DNA of 64,000 nucleotides. It comes from Vibrio navarrensis (GTDB lineage: Bacteria > Pseudomonadota > Gammaproteobacteria > Enterobacterales > Vibrionaceae). Under the pieces are notes generated by a model, which saw only the letters and a program-made list of their open reading frames with translations, was not told where the DNA came from and made no database searches. The DNA lies in the NCBI RefSeq assembly GCF_015767675.1, contig NZ_CP065218.1, positions 930,001 to 994,000 of the forward strand. The letters run 5' to 3'. Positions 10,025 through 18,770 of the stretch are shown here, piece after piece (the stretch's first letter is position 1; every line of letters starts with the position of its first letter). The position numbers and the translations under genes were made by a program.

Positions 10025-10393
10025 CTAAGGCAGAACGAGCTTGGCGACAGCATCCAGCATTTTGGGTGGCTGAAAAGGTTTCACAATCCACGCTTTGGCG
10101 CCAGCCGTTCGGCCTTCAGACATCTTGTCTTGGCCAGCCTCGGTGGTCAGCATGATAACGGGCGTGAACTTGTAGCGAGGGTGCTGTTTGATCTCTTTGA
10201 GAAACGCAATGCCATCCATAACAGGCATGTTGACATCGCTGATGATCAGGTGAATTTTATCCCCAGTCATTTTGCTCAAAGCATCTTTGCCATTGCTTGC
10301 TTCAATGACATCGTAGCCAGCACCACGTAACGCAATGCCAACGACTTGACGGATGGAGGTTGAATCGTCAACAACCAGTATTGTTTTAGCCAT
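10025..10393 (-). CDS. cheY: Response regulator CheY
   Basis: 122 aa, a stand-alone receiver domain. The acidic pocket (VVDD at 7-10), phospho-acceptor Asp53 (ISDVNMPVMDG), conserved Thr (MLTTEA) and Lys (IVKPFQP) are all present. CheA would phosphorylate it. Because it belongs to a secondary operon, its output need not be the flagellar motor. It is encoded between the short MCP and the STAS gene. Confidence 0.95.
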   Translation of the reverse strand: MAKTILVVDDSTSIRQVVGIALRGAGYDVIEASNGKDALSKMTGDKIHLIISDVNMPVMDGIAFLKEIKQHPRYKFTPVIMLTTEAGQDKMSEGRTAGAKAWIVKPFQPPKMLDAVAKLVLP

Positions 10394-10474
10394 AGTGTCG
10401 TCTCTTCAATCAATTTAAACTCTCTGCAAGCTATCCTGCTTGCGCCTTGTTCTGTTTCTCGCCTTAAAATGGAG

Positions 10475-11647
10475 CTAGAAAAAACTCACCGAGCCACTTT
10501 CCGCAGATGGGCTTACATGGCGAGCTTTAGGGTCGTGTTGCCTGTGTTCTTCCACCGTGGTGTAACTCGATTTCATTTTGGCTAGTAGCTGATCAATATC
10601 TTTCTTACTCAGCGGAGTCTCTTGATCGAGCACCTTGCTACTGAGCTCATCCATACTTTTGCTTATTTGGCTTAAGATTTGGCTCACTCGGTCTTGGAAC
10701 TGTAACTCGATCAGCACTTGCTCAATTTGTTGTTGAATCTCTTGTTGAGTGACCAGCAGTTGCGCGGCTTCGTCGTGCAGCGATTGCGTATAAGCGCCCA
10801 AGTTCTCAATCACGTCTTGGATGTGATGCTCGCTTTCTTCAAGGGTTTTATCTTCTTGATCTTTTGTTGACGAGGCTGAAGCCAATATCGAGCTCATCAC
10901 ACCTTTTACTTCATTGATTTTCTTGGTAATTTGATCGCCCGTTGTACCTGATTGGGCTGAGAGATCGCGCACCTCTTGTGCCACGACCGCAAAGCCCCGT
11001 CCTGCTTCACCTGCTCTTGCCGCTTCTATCGCCGCGTTGAGGGCAAGCATGTTGGTTTGGTTGGCAATATTGGCGACGGCAAGCGCCATTTGGTCGAGAT
11101 CGTTAGTGAAGTTTTCCAGCGATTCGATTTGTTCGAATAGCTGGTCGGTGACGTCGTCATACGCCTTTAACTGCGAAAAGATAGTGGTCAATTTATCTCT
11201 ATCTTGTTCAATGTTGTGATGGCTTTGAGGGCCATTAATCGCACTGGACTCGCCTTGGGTTTGGATCATCAGGGCGACCAGATTGGAAAAGCGGTTTGAC
11301 AACTCATTAATCGCATTTTCCGAGATGTCTTTACAACTGGTAATGTGCCGCTGCCAAATGGGGATCACCTTATGCCAGATATGATGTTCTTGCTCGCTAA
11401 GCTCGTGCTGTTTATGGGATTGAGACTGCTCAGCTGCGATTTGCTGTTTAGCGTTACCAATTTCTCTGTCCATCTCGTTGGCGGCAATGTGGAGGAGAGC
11501 AATGAAGGCCGCGCTGCACATCAGCCAAAGCACGACAAAGTAGAGTGCAAAGTCTGGAAATACAAAGAAAGCTACCGCCAATCCGACGGAAAGAAGGAAC
11601 AACAGCCAAGAGTAGGTTTTCAAATTCACAATCATTAGCGTAGGCAA
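10475..11647 (-). CDS. Methyl-accepting chemotaxis protein lacking a periplasmic sensor domain
   Basis: 390 aa and first gene of the che operon. Two adjacent hydrophobic segments (about 10-28 and 32-52) leave almost no periplasmic loop and no HAMP domain is obvious. The signalling region follows with the hairpin tip [20 protein letters not shown] (about residues 190-210). The C-terminus ends in SVSFF and carries no clear pentapeptide tether. Without a sensor domain it may sense a membrane or cytoplasmic state, or serve as an accessory array component. Confidence 0.9.
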   Translation of the reverse strand: MPTLMIVNLKTYSWLLFLLSVGLAVAFFVFPDFALYFVVLWLMCSAAFIALLHIAANEMDREIGNAKQQIAAEQSQSHKQHELSEQEHHIWHKVIPIWQRHITSCKDISENAINELSNRFSNLVALMIQTQGESSAINGPQSHHNIEQDRDKLTTIFSQLKAYDDVTDQLFEQIESLENFTNDLDQMALAVANIANQTNMLALNAAIEAARAGEAGRGFAVVAQEVRDLSAQSGTTGDQITKKINEVKGVMSSILASASSTKDQEDKTLEESEHHIQDVIENLGAYTQSLHDEAAQLLVTQQEIQQQIEQVLIELQFQDRVSQILSQISKSMDELSSKVLDQETPLSKKDIDQLLAKMKSSYTTVEEHRQHDPKARHVSPSAESGSVSFF

Positions 11648-11894
11648 TCCGGTAATTTGATTTTCCTCTTTAGACTAGATAGCAATCAGGTGAGGCAGCG
11701 TGATTTAGATCGGAAAATTCAACTTTAAGCAATTTGTAGCACATTTAATTGGTTTTATATTGTTGAAGGCGTATCGCAGATTAAGTGATGTGTTTTGTGA
11801 AGAAACTTGTTTATCTGTATGAAAATTAATGATTTTATATTGAGGAGGATTGCGCTGAGGTGATTGCGCCGTGCAAGACAGTGAGGTGACGGGT

Positions 11895-12509
11895 TTACGC
11901 TAGTTCAAGCGTAATACGCACAAATTGCTCATCTTGGTACTGAACCGAATAGCCGTAGGTATTGTTGGCGTAGATTGCGCCAAGGAACAGTGAACGTTGG
12001 CTCATCGGGCCGCGAAACAGCATCGAAATGGGTTTGATCAAGGTATTGTGGCTATCAAAATGGTCGTTGAGGTTTTGCGTCAAAACACACAGCAGGCAAC
12101 CATTTTCGTCATGAGAAAGGTCAACATCTTCAGCGCGCGATAGCAGCACTGTGGTACCGAGTTTTTTCTCGATCTCATTAATCAGCAGGAGGTAACTGTC
12201 TAGATGCGGTTGCGTTGGTGGTGTTTCGGCACCGACACATTTTTCCAGCAGTTTTTCCAAGTTGCCTTGATCGCCTTTGGCTTGCTGGGTCAGGGTTTTA
12301 AGCGGCTTTTTGATCAGTTTGTAGCGATTGCTTTTCAGTTTAGGCTTGAGCCATTTTTGCAGCAAATCGTTACTGTCTTTAATAGACAGGGATTTATCGG
12401 CAGTAGCAAGGCGACGAAATTCAAGATGCAACAAAGCGTGAACAGCAAGTTCCCTGAGAAGTTGATTTGCATCTGCAGCCTGTCTGGCCTGCTTAATACC
12501 TTGCATCAC
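11895..12509 (-). CDS. Conserved hypothetical protein, DUF2913-like
   Basis: 204 aa, soluble, with no signal peptide or membrane segment. The N-terminal half is helical and basic (LLQKWLKPKLKSNRYKLIKK). The C-terminal half looks like mixed alpha/beta. It resembles the DUF2913 family of Vibrio and relatives, recalled from memory and not verified. No function is known. It lies immediately downstream of tRNA-Leu on the same strand. About 250 bp between it and the che operon hold no gene that I can see. Confidence 0.7.
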   Translation of the reverse strand: MMQGIKQARQAADANQLLRELAVHALLHLEFRRLATADKSLSIKDSNDLLQKWLKPKLKSNRYKLIKKPLKTLTQQAKGDQGNLEKLLEKCVGAETPPTQPHLDSYLLLINEIEKKLGTTVLLSRAEDVDLSHDENGCLLCVLTQNLNDHFDSHNTLIKPISMLFRGPMSQRSLFLGAIYANNTYGYSVQYQDEQFVRITLELA

Positions 12510-12532
12510 ATCGAAATTATCTAATAAGGGAA

Positions 12533-12617
12533 TGGTGCCGAGAGAGGGACTCGAACCCTCACACCATAGGCGCTAGCACCTCATGCTAGTGTGTCTACCA
12601 ATTTCACCATCTCGGCA
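12533..12617 (-). tRNA. tRNA-Leu (anticodon GAG)
   Basis: 85 nt. Acceptor stem TGCCGAG pairs with CTCGGCA and the CCA end is encoded. The D-arm contains ATTGGTAGACAC, typical of leucine tRNAs. Anticodon stem CTAGC/GCTAG encloses the loop ATGAGGT, giving anticodon GAG (codon CUC). A long variable arm and the T-arm GGTTCGAGTCC are present, as expected for a class II tRNA. Confidence 0.97.
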
Positions 12618-12860
12618 TAGGATGTTGAAGCACTGCTTCAATATTGATGTGGTTCATTTCAAACCGGAGCGGATTGTATATCCAAAAATTTCGTTAGGCG
12701 AGTGTTTATTGAAGAGAAATTGATGATTTTGGTTTGTTTGGACATTTGTTGCGCAAAGAGCGGCAAAATTCAGCATTAACCTTGGTTTTTATATTGTTAT
12801 GAAGGCGGTGGAATAGCGTTTTGTCTGTTTTATAAACGCTTGAACGTTTGCGTAAATAAA

Positions 12861-12892
12861 TGTGATGAATATCTCATTCATATCCCTATACT
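12861..12892 (+). promoter_or_regulatory. Candidate CRP site and promoter of the nucleoside transporter
   Basis: TGTGA-TGAATA-TCTCA at 12861-12876 matches the CRP consensus with one half-site mismatch. A -10-like TATACT lies at 12887-12892. GTTTGCGT just upstream (about 12846) resembles a CytR half-site. CRP/CytR control of nupC-type genes is established in E. coli; here it is inferred. The spacing is shorter than a classic class II promoter. Confidence 0.45.
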
Positions 12893-12898
12893 AGCGAC

Positions 12899-13037
12899 CC
12901 GTTTAAACGGGATTCAGGGTAGCACTGTTCGCTGCTCTTACCCATACAAGCCGTCACAAGGAATTAGGCGTCCGCCTGAGTGAATGACCCCACGGATCGG
13001 ACCAGCTTCCTACCAAAGCTTGTATAAGGTAATAAAA
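12899..13037 (+). promoter_or_regulatory. Long structured leader upstream of the nucleoside transporter
   Basis: About 140 nt of probable 5' UTR. A hairpin GGGTAGCA...TGCTCTTACCC occupies about 12918-12942. ATACAAG (about 12944-12950) can pair at long range with CTTGTAT (about 13018-13025), enclosing a region with a smaller GGCG/CGCC hairpin. The closing stem ends just before the ribosome site of a 37-codon ORF. It matches no riboswitch class I can recall. Confidence 0.45.
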
Positions 13038-13151
13038 ATGTCGAACTATACGTTCTCAGTGATTCACTCTTCTTGGTGTCACACTTCACCATTTCATGCT
13101 GCTCCCTCTTTTGCTGATTTCGTCAGCATTTCACTCTTTTTCAAACGTTAA
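13038..13151 (+). CDS. Putative 37-aa leader ORF before nupC
   Basis: It starts ATG TCG AAC TAT after AAGGTAATAAAA, a reasonable ribosome site, and stops 14 bp before the nupC start. The product begins MSNYTFSVIHSSWCHTS and ends ISLFFKR, with no recognisable domain. Position and close spacing suggest translational coupling or a regulatory leader peptide. It could also be a chance ORF. Confidence 0.4.
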   Translation: MSNYTFSVIHSSWCHTSPFHAAPSFADFVSISLFFKR

Positions 13152-13165
13152 GCAGGTCATCACAC

Positions 13166-14374
13166 ATGAGCATTCTATTTGGTCTTCTGGGTGTGATCGC
13201 CCTTCTTGGCTGCGCGGTTTTGTTGTCTGAAAGCCGCCGTTCGATTAACTGGCGTACGGTGTCTCGCGCTTTACTGCTGCAAGTCTGTTTTGCTGCGCTG
13301 GTGCTGTATTTTCCTTGGGGACAAGTTGCGCTGGCGTCACTCAGTGGTGCAGTATCAGGTTTGTTGGGCTTTGCCGATGAAGGTATTGCGTTCTTATTTG
13401 GCGATTTGGCGTCTTCAGGCTTTATTTTTGCTGTGCGTGTATTACCTATCATCATCTTTTTTAGCGCTCTAATTTCGGCACTTTACTACCTTGGCATTAT
13501 GCAAAAGGTGATTCAGTTTCTTGGTGGTGGCATTCAAAAATTTCTTGGTACCAGCAAAGCCGAGTCTTTGGTTGCAACCGGTAACATATTCCTCTCGCAG
13601 GGTGAGTCGCCTTTATTGATCCGTCCTTTCTTGCCGAAAATGACCCGTTCGGAGCTGTTTGCAGTGATGGTAGGCGGCATGGCGTCGGTGGCGGGCAGTG
13701 TGCTTGGCGGTTACGCGGGCTTGGGTGTTGAGCTTAAATATCTGATTGCGGCCAGTTTCATGGCGGCGCCCGGTAGCCTATTGATGGCGAAAATCATCAT
13801 TCCTGAGCGCGCAACGCCTTGCGATTACAACGACATTGCGCTGGACAAATCGGATCAAAGCAATGTGATTGACGCGTTAGCCAGCGGCGCGATGGGCGGG
13901 ATGAAAGTCGCAGTGGCGGTCGGAACCATGCTGATTGCGTTTGTCAGCGTGATCGCGATGGTGAACACTGGGCTGGAAAATCTGGGTGAACTGCTGGGCT
14001 TTAGCGGCATCACATTGCAAGCGATGTTCGGTTACCTCTTCTCACCTTTAGCGTGGCTGATTGGTGTGCCTGCGCATGAAGTGTTGGCGGCGGGCTCTTA
14101 CATCGGGCAGAAAATCGTAATGAATGAGTTTGTTGCCTTTATCGATTTTGTTGAGCACAAAGCACTCTTGTCTGAACACAGCCAAGTGATCATCACCTTT
14201 GCTCTGTGTGGTTTTGCCAATATCGGTTCTATCGCCATTCAGTTGGGATCAATTGGCGTGATGGCACCAGAGCGTCGTGGCGATGTGGCCAACATGGGCT
14301 TGAAAGCCGTTGCGGCGGGCACGTTGGCGAACTTAATGAGTGCGTGTTTGGCGGGCATTTTTATCGCCTTGTAA
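13166..14374 (+). CDS. Concentrative nucleoside transporter, NupC family
   Basis: 402 aa, the standard length of bacterial CNT proteins. It has about 8-10 membrane segments and the CNT blocks GQGESPLLIRPF-like (SQGESPLLIRPFLPKMTRSEL, about 145-165) and LCGFANIGSIAIQLG near residue 350. It imports nucleosides with Na+ or H+. AGCAGG precedes the ATG at 13166. It follows a long leader and a small ORF, and a CRP-like site lies upstream. Specificity (pyrimidine or purine) cannot be read from the sequence. Confidence 0.92.
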   Translation: MSILFGLLGVIALLGCAVLLSESRRSINWRTVSRALLLQVCFAALVLYFPWGQVALASLSGAVSGLLGFADEGIAFLFGDLASSGFIFAVRVLPIIIFFSALISALYYLGIMQKVIQFLGGGIQKFLGTSKAESLVATGNIFLSQGESPLLIRPFLPKMTRSELFAVMVGGMASVAGSVLGGYAGLGVELKYLIAASFMAAPGSLLMAKIIIPERATPCDYNDIALDKSDQSNVIDALASGAMGGMKVAVAVGTMLIAFVSVIAMVNTGLENLGELLGFSGITLQAMFGYLFSPLAWLIGVPAHEVLAAGSYIGQKIVMNEFVAFIDFVEHKALLSEHSQVIITFALCGFANIGSIAIQLGSIGVMAPERRGDVANMGLKAVAAGTLANLMSACLAGIFIAL

Positions 14375-14420
14375 GAGAGCGATAACAGCATGCCTTCGTT
14401 CGCGGGGGCATGAACAGCAA

Positions 14421-14455
14421 AAAAGCCTGAGTGATCGTCGCTCAGGCTTTTCTTT
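14421..14455. terminator. Intrinsic terminator after nupC
   Basis: AAAAGCCTGAG and CTCAGGCTTTT form an 11-bp stem with a 9-base loop, followed by T-rich sequence. It lies between convergent genes and can serve both. Confidence 0.85.
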
Positions 14456-14466
14456 TCTCTTAGCGC

Positions 14467-14823
14467 TTAAAACGCTTTTGGCGCAAAGCCTGTCATCACA
14501 TCCAGACGCAGTTCTTTACCGATTTTGGTCATTGGATGGACGATGACCAAGCCTTTGACGCGTTTTTTCAGTTTACCAATGTCTGCTTGCTCTTCTTTGG
14601 TGATTTCACGCGAGAAAGGCATGTCGAGCAAACTCTTACGCTCTTTATTTAGCTCGTAATTTTGCTTGTGCTTGAGTTGGGACAGTGACTTAGACAGTTC
14701 ATCCACTTCATTGGTGAATTTGGTGATCATTTCCTGATCACCGCGAGTACGTGCGGTTTCAAGTTTACGCTGACAAGTGTCTAAACGGTTGTGCAGCTTC
14801 TGGATGTCGTTTTTTATGCTCAT
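14467..14823 (-). CDS. yibL: YibL family ribosome-associated protein
   Basis: 118 aa from ATG 14823; a GTG two codons upstream is an alternative. The N-terminal two-thirds is a coiled coil (about residues 5-65). The C-terminal block shares the YibL pattern: a MPFxRxITKxEQADxGKLKKxVxGLVxVHPMT core and a TGF..KAF end. E. coli YibL co-purifies with ribosomes and its function is unclear. It is monocistronic and convergent with nupC. Confidence 0.88.
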   Translation of the reverse strand: MSIKNDIQKLHNRLDTCQRKLETARTRGDQEMITKFTNEVDELSKSLSQLKHKQNYELNKERKSLLDMPFSREITKEEQADIGKLKKRVKGLVIVHPMTKIGKELRLDVMTGFAPKAF

Positions 14824-14903
14824 GAACACTGGGCTCTGGTAGAAATGGTCGGGAAGTATAGCATAGCTAAGCGTAGCACTTTACTAAACTGCCCGACATT
14901 TTA

Positions 14904-15902
14904 TCATTCGCTGATTAACTCGTTGCCGCTGGTTGTGCCAGAGAAATAGGCGTCGATGTTGTTTAGCGTCACCGAGGCGATGTTATTGAGTGCCTCGTGC
15001 GTCAAAAAGGCTTGATGGCCAGTAAACAGCACGTTGTGGCAAGCGGAGAGACGGCGGAAGACATCGTCGATAATCACATCGTTGGATTTGTCTTGGAAAA
15101 AGAGATCTTTCTCGTTGTCATACACATCCAAACCGAGCGCGCCAATTTGCCCCTGTTTTAGCGCTTCAATGGCGGCAAACGAATCGAGCAGTTCGCCGCG
15201 GCTGGTGTTGATGATCATCACACCGCGTTTCATTTTAGCAAACGAGGTTTTGTTGAGCAGATGGTAGTTCTCTTTGCTCATTGGGCAGTGCAGGCTAATG
15301 ATGTCTGACTTCGCATACAACTCATCCAACGACACGTATTGTGCGCCAAGTTCCAGCGCGAGAGGGTTCGGATACGGATCGTAGCAGAGGATAGTCATCC
15401 CCAATCCTTGGAAAATACGCATCGCCGCCACGCCGATTTTGCCCGAGCCGATCACTCCGACAGTTTTGCCGTAGAAGTTGAACCCTACTAAGCCATCAAG
15501 CGAGAAGTTCGCATCACGGGTGCGCAGATACGCTTTGTGCAGGCGGCGGTTTAAGCACATCATCATGCCGACCGCGTGTTCGGCGACGGCCTCCGGGGAA
15601 TAGGCCGGCACGCGCACCACTTGCAGGCCGAGCTCTTTGGCCGCCGCCAAGTCCACTTTGTCAAAGCCCGCGCAGCGCATAGCGATCAGTTTGGTTCCGC
15701 CTTCCGCCAGTAACTTCAGGACCGGTGCAGAGAGATCGTCGTTGACGAATGCGCAAACCACCTCGTGGTTTTTGGCCAGCGAAGCGGTTTTGCTGGTTAA
15801 GCGAAAATCGTGGAAATGATACTCAACCGGATGGTCGCCTTTGGCTTTATTGAAGGAGACTTCGTCGTAGTTTTTCGCACTATAGAAAAGCACATTTACC
15901 AT
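14904..15902 (-). CDS. ldhA: D-lactate dehydrogenase (fermentative, NADH)
   Basis: 332 aa, same length class as E. coli LdhA. The 2-hydroxyacid dehydrogenase order is seen: N-terminal catalytic part (AMRCAGFDKVDL, catalytic Arg region), NAD-binding GVIGSGKIGVAAMRIF near residue 150, the Glu region DVYDNEKDLFF, and the catalytic His in FTGHQAFLT. It reduces pyruvate to D-lactate to regenerate NAD+ during fermentation. A short YNEVSF-type N-terminus and overall similarity support LdhA over other family members. Confidence 0.92.
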   Translation of the reverse strand: MVNVLFYSAKNYDEVSFNKAKGDHPVEYHFHDFRLTSKTASLAKNHEVVCAFVNDDLSAPVLKLLAEGGTKLIAMRCAGFDKVDLAAAKELGLQVVRVPAYSPEAVAEHAVGMMMCLNRRLHKAYLRTRDANFSLDGLVGFNFYGKTVGVIGSGKIGVAAMRIFQGLGMTILCYDPYPNPLALELGAQYVSLDELYAKSDIISLHCPMSKENYHLLNKTSFAKMKRGVMIINTSRGELLDSFAAIEALKQGQIGALGLDVYDNEKDLFFQDKSNDVIIDDVFRRLSACHNVLFTGHQAFLTHEALNNIASVTLNNIDAYFSGTTSGNELISE

Positions 15903-16060
15903 AGTAACCTCACAGAATTTAATGTTTTTATAAAGCTTTCTGTTTATAAACTACTTGAATGCGGTGGGGTTGGGTAGGATAAATTGCGTCGAATAAGTTT
16001 GCCCAATAGTGTTTGCTTCATTAGTATGCAAATGGCATGGATAGCGATGGAAGGTGCGTG

Positions 16061-16540
16061 TTGAAAAGCAAAGCAGTGTGGATGTTTTCTCTCTTTTTGA
16101 CCTTGCCAGCGCTGGCGCAGGTGGATCTGGTTAAAGTCGATAAATCCAAACGCCGCCTCTACCTGATGCAAGGAGAGACAGTCATTCGCGAATACCGCAT
16201 CGCGCTAGGCAAAAATCCACTGGGACATAAACGGCAAGAGGGCGATCACCGCACCCCAGAGGGCGATTACACGCTGGATTACGTCTCTGAAGAATCCGCG
16301 TTTTATCGCTCAGTGCACATCAGCTACCCCAATGAAACCGATTTAGCGCAAGCGCGCGAACGGGGTGTTTCGCCCGGTGGTGATATCAAAATTCATGGTC
16401 TGCGTGATGGCGAGCAGCGCCCACCTCAATTTATTCAGAGTTTCGATTGGACTAACGGTTGCATTGCGCTGAACAATACCGAGATGGATGAGTTTATCCG
16501 TTTAGTGAAAATGGGCACGCCGATTCACATCGAATGGTAG
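16061..16540 (+). CDS. L,D-transpeptidase (YkuD domain), periplasmic
   Basis: 159 aa from TTG 16061, chosen because GGAAGG lies 6 bp upstream and translation from there gives a clean signal peptide (KSKAVWMFSLFLTLPALAQ). An in-frame ATG 24 bp upstream would bury the signal. The YkuD domain covers nearly all of the mature protein. The catalytic motif is HGLRDG ... SFDWTNGCIAL, with the nucleophilic Cys in TNGCI. Such enzymes form 3-3 peptidoglycan cross-links or attach proteins to peptidoglycan. Length and lack of a LysM domain match the small ErfK-like class. Confidence 0.88.
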   Translation: MKSKAVWMFSLFLTLPALAQVDLVKVDKSKRRLYLMQGETVIREYRIALGKNPLGHKRQEGDHRTPEGDYTLDYVSEESAFYRSVHISYPNETDLAQARERGVSPGGDIKIHGLRDGEQRPPQFIQSFDWTNGCIALNNTEMDEFIRLVKMGTPIHIEW

Positions 16541-16714
16541 TTTAATCGTTTTCCTTTCTCACTGGGTGAGAATTTAACCGACCTTTGTCTCGATAGCATC
16601 GGTACGTTTTGGCATCATGTCGCTTGCTCAATCTATTTTTGCGTATCTGCAACAATAGCTTATAACCAAGAGAAGGAGGCTAAGACCGCCTTCCTACCAG
16701 CACGAGTAATCATA

Positions 16715-17611
16715 TTGACTTCTGAACGCAAAGCTTCCGCCATCTTGATCATGGCCACCATACTGTCCGCTTTTGGCTGGATCTTTTCCAAAGAGACTAT
16801 CCAAGGGTTACCGCCGTTCGGCTTCGTCGGTTTGCGCTTTCTTATCGCCTCGCTGTGTTTATTGCCGTTTTGCTTTCGCTCGTTGCGCCGCGCGAGTTGG
16901 CAAGATATCCGTTCGGCAGCCTTGGTCGGTTGCCTACTTGCAACGGCACTGATCAGTTGGATTCACGCCATTTCGATTAGCGATACCCTCGGTGAAGGGG
17001 CGTTTATTCTTAGCCTGTCGATGTTGATGGTTCCGTTTGTTGCTTGGATCTTATTTCGGCAACAGCCCAAACGCATTTTTTGGCTCTCACTGCCGATTGC
17101 CATGTCGGGGCTGGCGTTTTTATCGCTCAAAGATGGCTGGCAAAGCTCGTCCAGCCAGCTTTGGTTTTTGTTTAATGCCGTGGTACTGGCACTGCACTTC
17201 AATATCAATAGCAAGTATTCGCAGACTTTACCCATTTTGCTTCTCACCTGTATTCAACTGTTTGTGACCGGATTGATTGGTTTAACCGCCAGTGCGCTGT
17301 TTGAAAGTGTGCCGCTTGACGTCGAGCCGAGTATTTGGGGCTGGTTTACCGCCAGTACCATACTGGCGACCGCGCTGCGCTACGTGATGCAAACCATGGC
17401 GCAAAAGCAGATCAACCCGGGTAACGCGGCGTTAATCATGATTTTAGAGCCGGTTTGGACGGTATTTCTCAGTATTGGCTGGTATGGCGAGGTATTGACG
17501 TTGAGTAAGTTAGTCGGCTGTAGCCTGATTTTGTTTTCACTGATTTTGTATCGCACCGACGGCAAACTGCTCTCCTTACTGCGGCGTACACAATCTGCGG
17601 CAGGTGATTAA
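16715..17611 (+). CDS. EamA/DMT superfamily membrane transporter
   Basis: 298 aa with ten predicted membrane segments in two EamA repeats (about 10-140 and 150-285), the RhaT/YdcZ-like drug/metabolite transporter layout. The start is uncertain: TTG at 16715 has no good ribosome site. The strong AGAAGGAGG at 16671-16679 is far upstream, and the frame stays open back to it without an ATG or GTG. The substrate is unknown. Confidence 0.85.
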   Translation: MTSERKASAILIMATILSAFGWIFSKETIQGLPPFGFVGLRFLIASLCLLPFCFRSLRRASWQDIRSAALVGCLLATALISWIHAISISDTLGEGAFILSLSMLMVPFVAWILFRQQPKRIFWLSLPIAMSGLAFLSLKDGWQSSSSQLWFLFNAVVLALHFNINSKYSQTLPILLLTCIQLFVTGLIGLTASALFESVPLDVEPSIWGWFTASTILATALRYVMQTMAQKQINPGNAALIMILEPVWTVFLSIGWYGEVLTLSKLVGCSLILFSLILYRTDGKLLSLLRRTQSAAGD

Positions 17612-17764
17612 CGGTTGACCAAGTCGCAGTGCCATGTACTAACTTTTGTGTTCATCATCGCCATTTACACCAAATTCATTACTCAACACCAAATTAAATT
17701 AGATAGACACCAATAATCGCAGTTAAAATTAAACTTTAGTTAGTGTTTTATCAGGGAAGCGAAA

Positions 17765-18718
17765 ATGAAGATTGGTGTAATTGGCGCGGGAGCCGTTGGC
17801 GTGGGAGTGTGCAATTATCTGCTCACCTTAGGCAGTGTCAGCGAATTGGTGTTATTGGACCAAAACTTAGCCAGAGCCGAAGGGGAAGTGTATGACTTTC
17901 GCCATACCGCGGCGCTCACCTTCTCAAAAAATACCCACATCTTACCGACGCAAAATTATCTTGATTTGCTCGGTGCCGACATTGTGGTGATTACCGCGGG
18001 TGCGCAGATCAAACAAGGGCAAACGCGTCTGGATATCGCTGAAATCAATGCCAAGATTGGTGTTGAAATCGCTCATCAGGTTGAGCGTGTTGCACCGAAT
18101 GCCACTTTGATTGTGGTGTCGAATCCTTGCGATATCGTCACCCACTTCATCGCCAAAAACAGCTCGTTCAAAGCATCGAAAATCATCAGCAGTGGCTGTG
18201 TGATCGATACGGCTCGTTTGATGACCATTGTGGCAAATCGCGTGCAACTGGATCCGAAAAATGTCTTTGGCTATGTGCTTGGCGAACACGGTAGCCAGTG
18301 TTTTACCCCGAAGAGCCTGATTTCGATCGCCGGGCAGCCTGCGGATTACTACTGTGACACTAACCATATCAAACGCATTGACGCCGATGAACTGTTGGAA
18401 TCGGTCAAGCAGGCGGGGTATGAGATTTTCAAACGCAAGCACAATACCACCCATGGCATCTCGGCCAGCGTGTTTCGCATCATTCAGGCGATCATGATCA
18501 ATGAAAAATCGGTTTTACCGGTAGGCACGCTATTGTCCGGGCAATATGGGCTAAAAGATGTGGTGCTCAGCTTACCGACGGTGATTGGCAAACAAGGCGC
18601 AGAAAAGATTTTGCACCACCCGTTTAGCCAAGAGGAGCTCGAGACGTTAAGTGAGATTGCCAAAGCGGTGAATGTGGTTGTGGCGCAAGTGGCCAACGCT
18701 ACGGGACTAAACGCTTAA
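17765..18718 (+). CDS. L-lactate/malate dehydrogenase family protein (2-hydroxyacid dehydrogenase)
   Basis: 317 aa. The N-terminal NAD-binding motif is GVIGAGAVGVGVCNYL. The catalytic Arg loop GAQIKQGQTRLDI, the Asn of VVSNPCDI, the substrate Arg in IDTARL, and GEHGSQ with the catalytic His are all seen. In the active-site loop the position that sets specificity (Gln in LDH, Arg in MDH) reads Ile by my alignment, so neither lactate nor malate is assured. L-2-hydroxyisocaproate dehydrogenases belong to the same family. A ribosome site GGGAAGCGAAA precedes the ATG. Confidence 0.85.
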   Translation: MKIGVIGAGAVGVGVCNYLLTLGSVSELVLLDQNLARAEGEVYDFRHTAALTFSKNTHILPTQNYLDLLGADIVVITAGAQIKQGQTRLDIAEINAKIGVEIAHQVERVAPNATLIVVSNPCDIVTHFIAKNSSFKASKIISSGCVIDTARLMTIVANRVQLDPKNVFGYVLGEHGSQCFTPKSLISIAGQPADYYCDTNHIKRIDADELLESVKQAGYEIFKRKHNTTHGISASVFRIIQAIMINEKSVLPVGTLLSGQYGLKDVVLSLPTVIGKQGAEKILHHPFSQEELETLSEIAKAVNVVVAQVANATGLNA

Positions 18719-18731
18719 AAAAATCGGAAAT

Positions 18732-18770
18732 GAAACAGCGCCCGAGAAAACGTGGGCGCTGTTTTTTTTA
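18732..18770. terminator. Intrinsic terminator between convergent genes
   Basis: AAACAGCGCCC / GGGCGCTGTTT form an 11-bp stem followed by a run of T. It ends the dehydrogenase gene and overlaps the 3' end of the opposite gene. Confidence 0.85.

Noticed and set aside
12899..13037. Known riboswitch (purine, TPP, c-di-GMP, Mn2+) in the nupC leader
   Set aside because: Core motifs of these classes are not present; kept only as an unclassified structured leader.
16671..16714. Guanidine-type (mini-ykkC) riboswitch before the EamA transporter
   Set aside because: GGAGGC/GCCTTCC can pair, but the ACGR-loop hairpins of the class are missing.
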